From contig OY992840.1 in NCBI GenBank assembly GCA_963921425.1, positions 10,418,501-10,482,500 on the forward strand: a stretch of 64,000 nucleotides of DNA, written 5' to 3'. Source of the DNA: Dryas octopetala (lineage: Eukaryota; Streptophyta; Magnoliopsida; Rosales; Rosaceae). Both the position numbers and the translations under genes were made by a program. Shown here in pieces: positions 62,150-64,000 of the stretch. The notes below the pieces were generated by a model that was not told the DNA's origin, made no database searches, and saw only the letters and a list, made by a program, of their open reading frames with translations. The stretch's first letter is position 1. Each line of letters begins with the position of its first letter.

Positions 62150-62683
62150 TTCAATTGACAACGCCCATGTCACAATGGCTTTCAGTACAGTTTCAGGTCC
62201 AAGTGAAAAGTATGCTTCTGCCTCAATGCTTGGTCATACAAATATATAACGTCTTGATCCAATTATAGACCAACTTGTTCATTTTTTCTTACACACCAAA
62301 AGGCAGGATTTGAGCTTATTGTCCGTCACACATCCAGTATATAGAACATGGTTGCTTTATAGATTGTTGAAATAAATTTTGTGCTCTGTGAATATGTGAG
62401 CTGCTTAAATATTTTTCATTTTTTGAATGCTCCATTAAGGCAGTTACTCCCTTCATTTTCCATTTCTCCATCACTAGCACCAACTACTAAAATTACTTTT
62501 AGCAAGTGTTGGACCAAGGAAGATTTTTGTATCAGGTCGTTCTCTTACAACATGCATGTAAGTCCCACCATATAATTATCGGTCATACAAGCGTGGGATT
62601 GATGACTTAACTATAGAGGAATTTGAGGTTTTCATTTAAAGATAGTGATTGAGAAACAAAAGTTAAAGAGCAGTATGAGGGTC

Positions 62684-62714
<31 letters not shown>

Positions 62715-63928
62715 GTATATTATTTAAACATTAAATTGTGGCCACCAGAAAAGGGGGTCCTACAAACTTCCCTTTCGCTGTCACGCGATTCACACTTGAA
62801 GCCTCAAACCACCCATTCTCTTGGACATTAGATTCGTATCCAAGTAAACCATCATAAACGGTATTATTTATAGTGTTGTGCAGGTGCATCAAGAATCAAC
62901 CTGCACTGACCTTTTTTTTTTTTTTTTTTTTTTTGTGAGCTGACTGCTGCACTAGTAGAGGAGAAACAATCCCATGGAGTAATTATCAATCAATCACAAA
63001 TAAATAGAAACAGTATCTGCCAAGTACTTCATTCAATTTGACTAAGAATAAAATTTTATGTCAATTGTTTCTACATGAACTGGACGAGTTGTGATTTGGT
63101 TTTCTATTAAATATATAAACTTATCTTAAAAACTTTGAATTTAGTATTTGAATTCTACCCAGATGACAAAACGGGATACATTTTAATTTATTATAAATCA
63201 ATGCATTGAAATGGTTTGGATCTGGAGAAATTTTTCTTGGATCTGGGACTGATGCACTATTTGAGGGATAAGAATAAAAAAAAAAAAGTGAAAGTATAGC
63301 CAAACACAAAATTTAAAAAAAAAAAGTGAAAGAAAGCAAAGAAAAAGGGAAAATAGACTAATTAATTAGAATATGTAGAGATCAAGCCTGTCTACAAACT
63401 TGCACGCAATCTCCCAGTTCCAAGAGGCATGATGTTTTAATGTGAAAATGTATGTCCACCCTCCACTATAGGGAAGTATTATAAAGTGTTGTTTGGGTCA
63501 AAATTTAATTTATCAAATTTTGTTTGGCAAATATTGGGATAATATCATTACTGCTCATATAAGGACTTGAATTGAGAAATAATTTAAGAGTTATGTTAAA
63601 TCCAACTATTAAGTGTATTATAAGACAAAATAGATAGTTGGGAATTGGGATGGTTGAAATACAAAATTAAAATAAATGGAGAAAATAAAAAACAATTTGT
63701 AAAAAAAGATGGGGTGAGGTCCATGGTAGGGGGGTGTGAGGTCTCCAACATGGTAAAATAAAAGAGTGGCAATAGATGAGTGTCCGAAACAGCGCAGTAG
63801 TCGGGCACTGAGGCCATGTATTGATGTGAGTTGGAATGTATTTATAGCAATTCCATCCCTCACTTGATTTCTCACATTTCCAATCACACATTCACACCAA
63901 ACCAACCCAGAATTAGATCCAAATCTCG
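62150..63928. other. PLD 3' UTR, intergenic DNA and promoter of the next gene
   Basis: The first few hundred bases are probably the PLD 3' UTR. Long A (62690-62714) and T (62911-62933) runs follow. The part before 63929 has a TATA-like 'gtatttatagc' (63838-63848) and CA-rich leader text. No gene is recognised between. Confidence 0.5.
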
Positions 63929-64000
63929 ATGGGCGCCGGAGCCGACAACAAGCTCAAGTTCCTGATCTACGGCAAGACCGGCTGGATAGGCGGCCTTCTG
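63929..64000 (+). CDS. UDP-rhamnose synthase type (NRS/ER) protein, start only
   Basis: The ATG at 63929 opens 24 codons to the window edge, reading KFLIYGKTGWIGGLL. This carries a GxxGxxG dinucleotide-binding loop (GKTGWIG). The text is characteristic of NRS/ER (UER1) and of the C-terminal half of RHM enzymes. They convert UDP-4-keto-6-deoxyglucose to UDP-rhamnose in the cytosol, a precursor of pectin and flavonoid glycosides. A stand-alone start after MGAGADNKL fits NRS/ER better than full RHM. A TATA-like box lies about 85 bp upstream. The gene is cut by the window end, so its integrity is unknown. Confidence 0.8.
   Translation, partial: MGAGADNKLKFLIYGKTGWIGGLL

Noticed and set aside
63596-63905. 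Minus-strand ORFs just before the rhamnose-synthase start
   Set aside because: They lie in the promoter and leader of the plus-strand gene and contain no domain.

Overview
The window is nuclear DNA of a eudicot plant. The base composition is AT-rich, genes carry many GT-AG introns, and transposons of several plant superfamilies are dense. Five plant genes are readable: a SOC1/TM3-clade MADS-box gene, a MINDY-type deubiquitinase, a KNAT7-like class II KNOX gene, a PLD beta/gamma gene, and the first codons of a UDP-rhamnose synthase/epimerase-reductase. The overall feel is of a woody eudicot, perhaps Rosaceae; that is an impression from memory of gene and repeat style, not something shown by the sequence.

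Layout. 1-4.5 kb: intergenic DNA with a small copia-type element that has only about 110-bp LTRs and a decayed gag. 4.5-12.1 kb: a seven-exon SOC1-like MADS gene on the minus strand, with two MITEs in its introns and an intron in its 5' UTR. 12.4-13.9 kb: an unusual GC-richer island, a near-perfect hairpin and a palindromic MITE. 14.07-26.61 kb: a nested transposon. A hAT-type element (8-bp target duplication) has been split by a 10.2-kb CACTA element (3-bp duplication, 29-bp inverted ends). The CACTA element still carries an apparently uninterrupted Tnp2-type transposase gene and a second En/Spm-type gene. A 200-N assembly gap lies inside it. 27-33 kb: gene-poor, with a MITE, a Mutator-like inverted-repeat element holding a (GA)n tract, retroelement debris and a second, short hAT element with a perfect 8-bp target duplication.

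33.4-40.6 kb: the complete MINDY gene, 12 exons and 719 residues, ending in a CaaX-type box. One intron holds a short organelle-like large-subunit rRNA fragment. 41-47.8 kb: intergenic DNA with nested MITEs and two hAT-like elements. 47.9-52.0 kb: the KNAT7 orthologue, 5 exons and 289 residues. 52-55.9 kb: intergenic repeats, then the PLD 5' region. 55.9-62.15 kb: PLD, 10 exons and 858 residues, with both HKD motifs. 63.93 kb to the end: start of an NRS/ER-type gene on the plus strand.

The host genes do not form an operon or pathway cluster. KNAT7 (wall and mucilage regulation) and the rhamnose synthase (pectin precursor) are both wall-related, but their proximity may be chance. I found no sign of a wholly new multigene system. 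The best leads are the coding-competent nested CACTA, the gag-only mini-LTR element, the 23-bp-arm hairpin and the organellar rRNA scrap. All splice sites and protein lengths below were read by eye from GT-AG signals and reading-frame continuity, without alignment tools.
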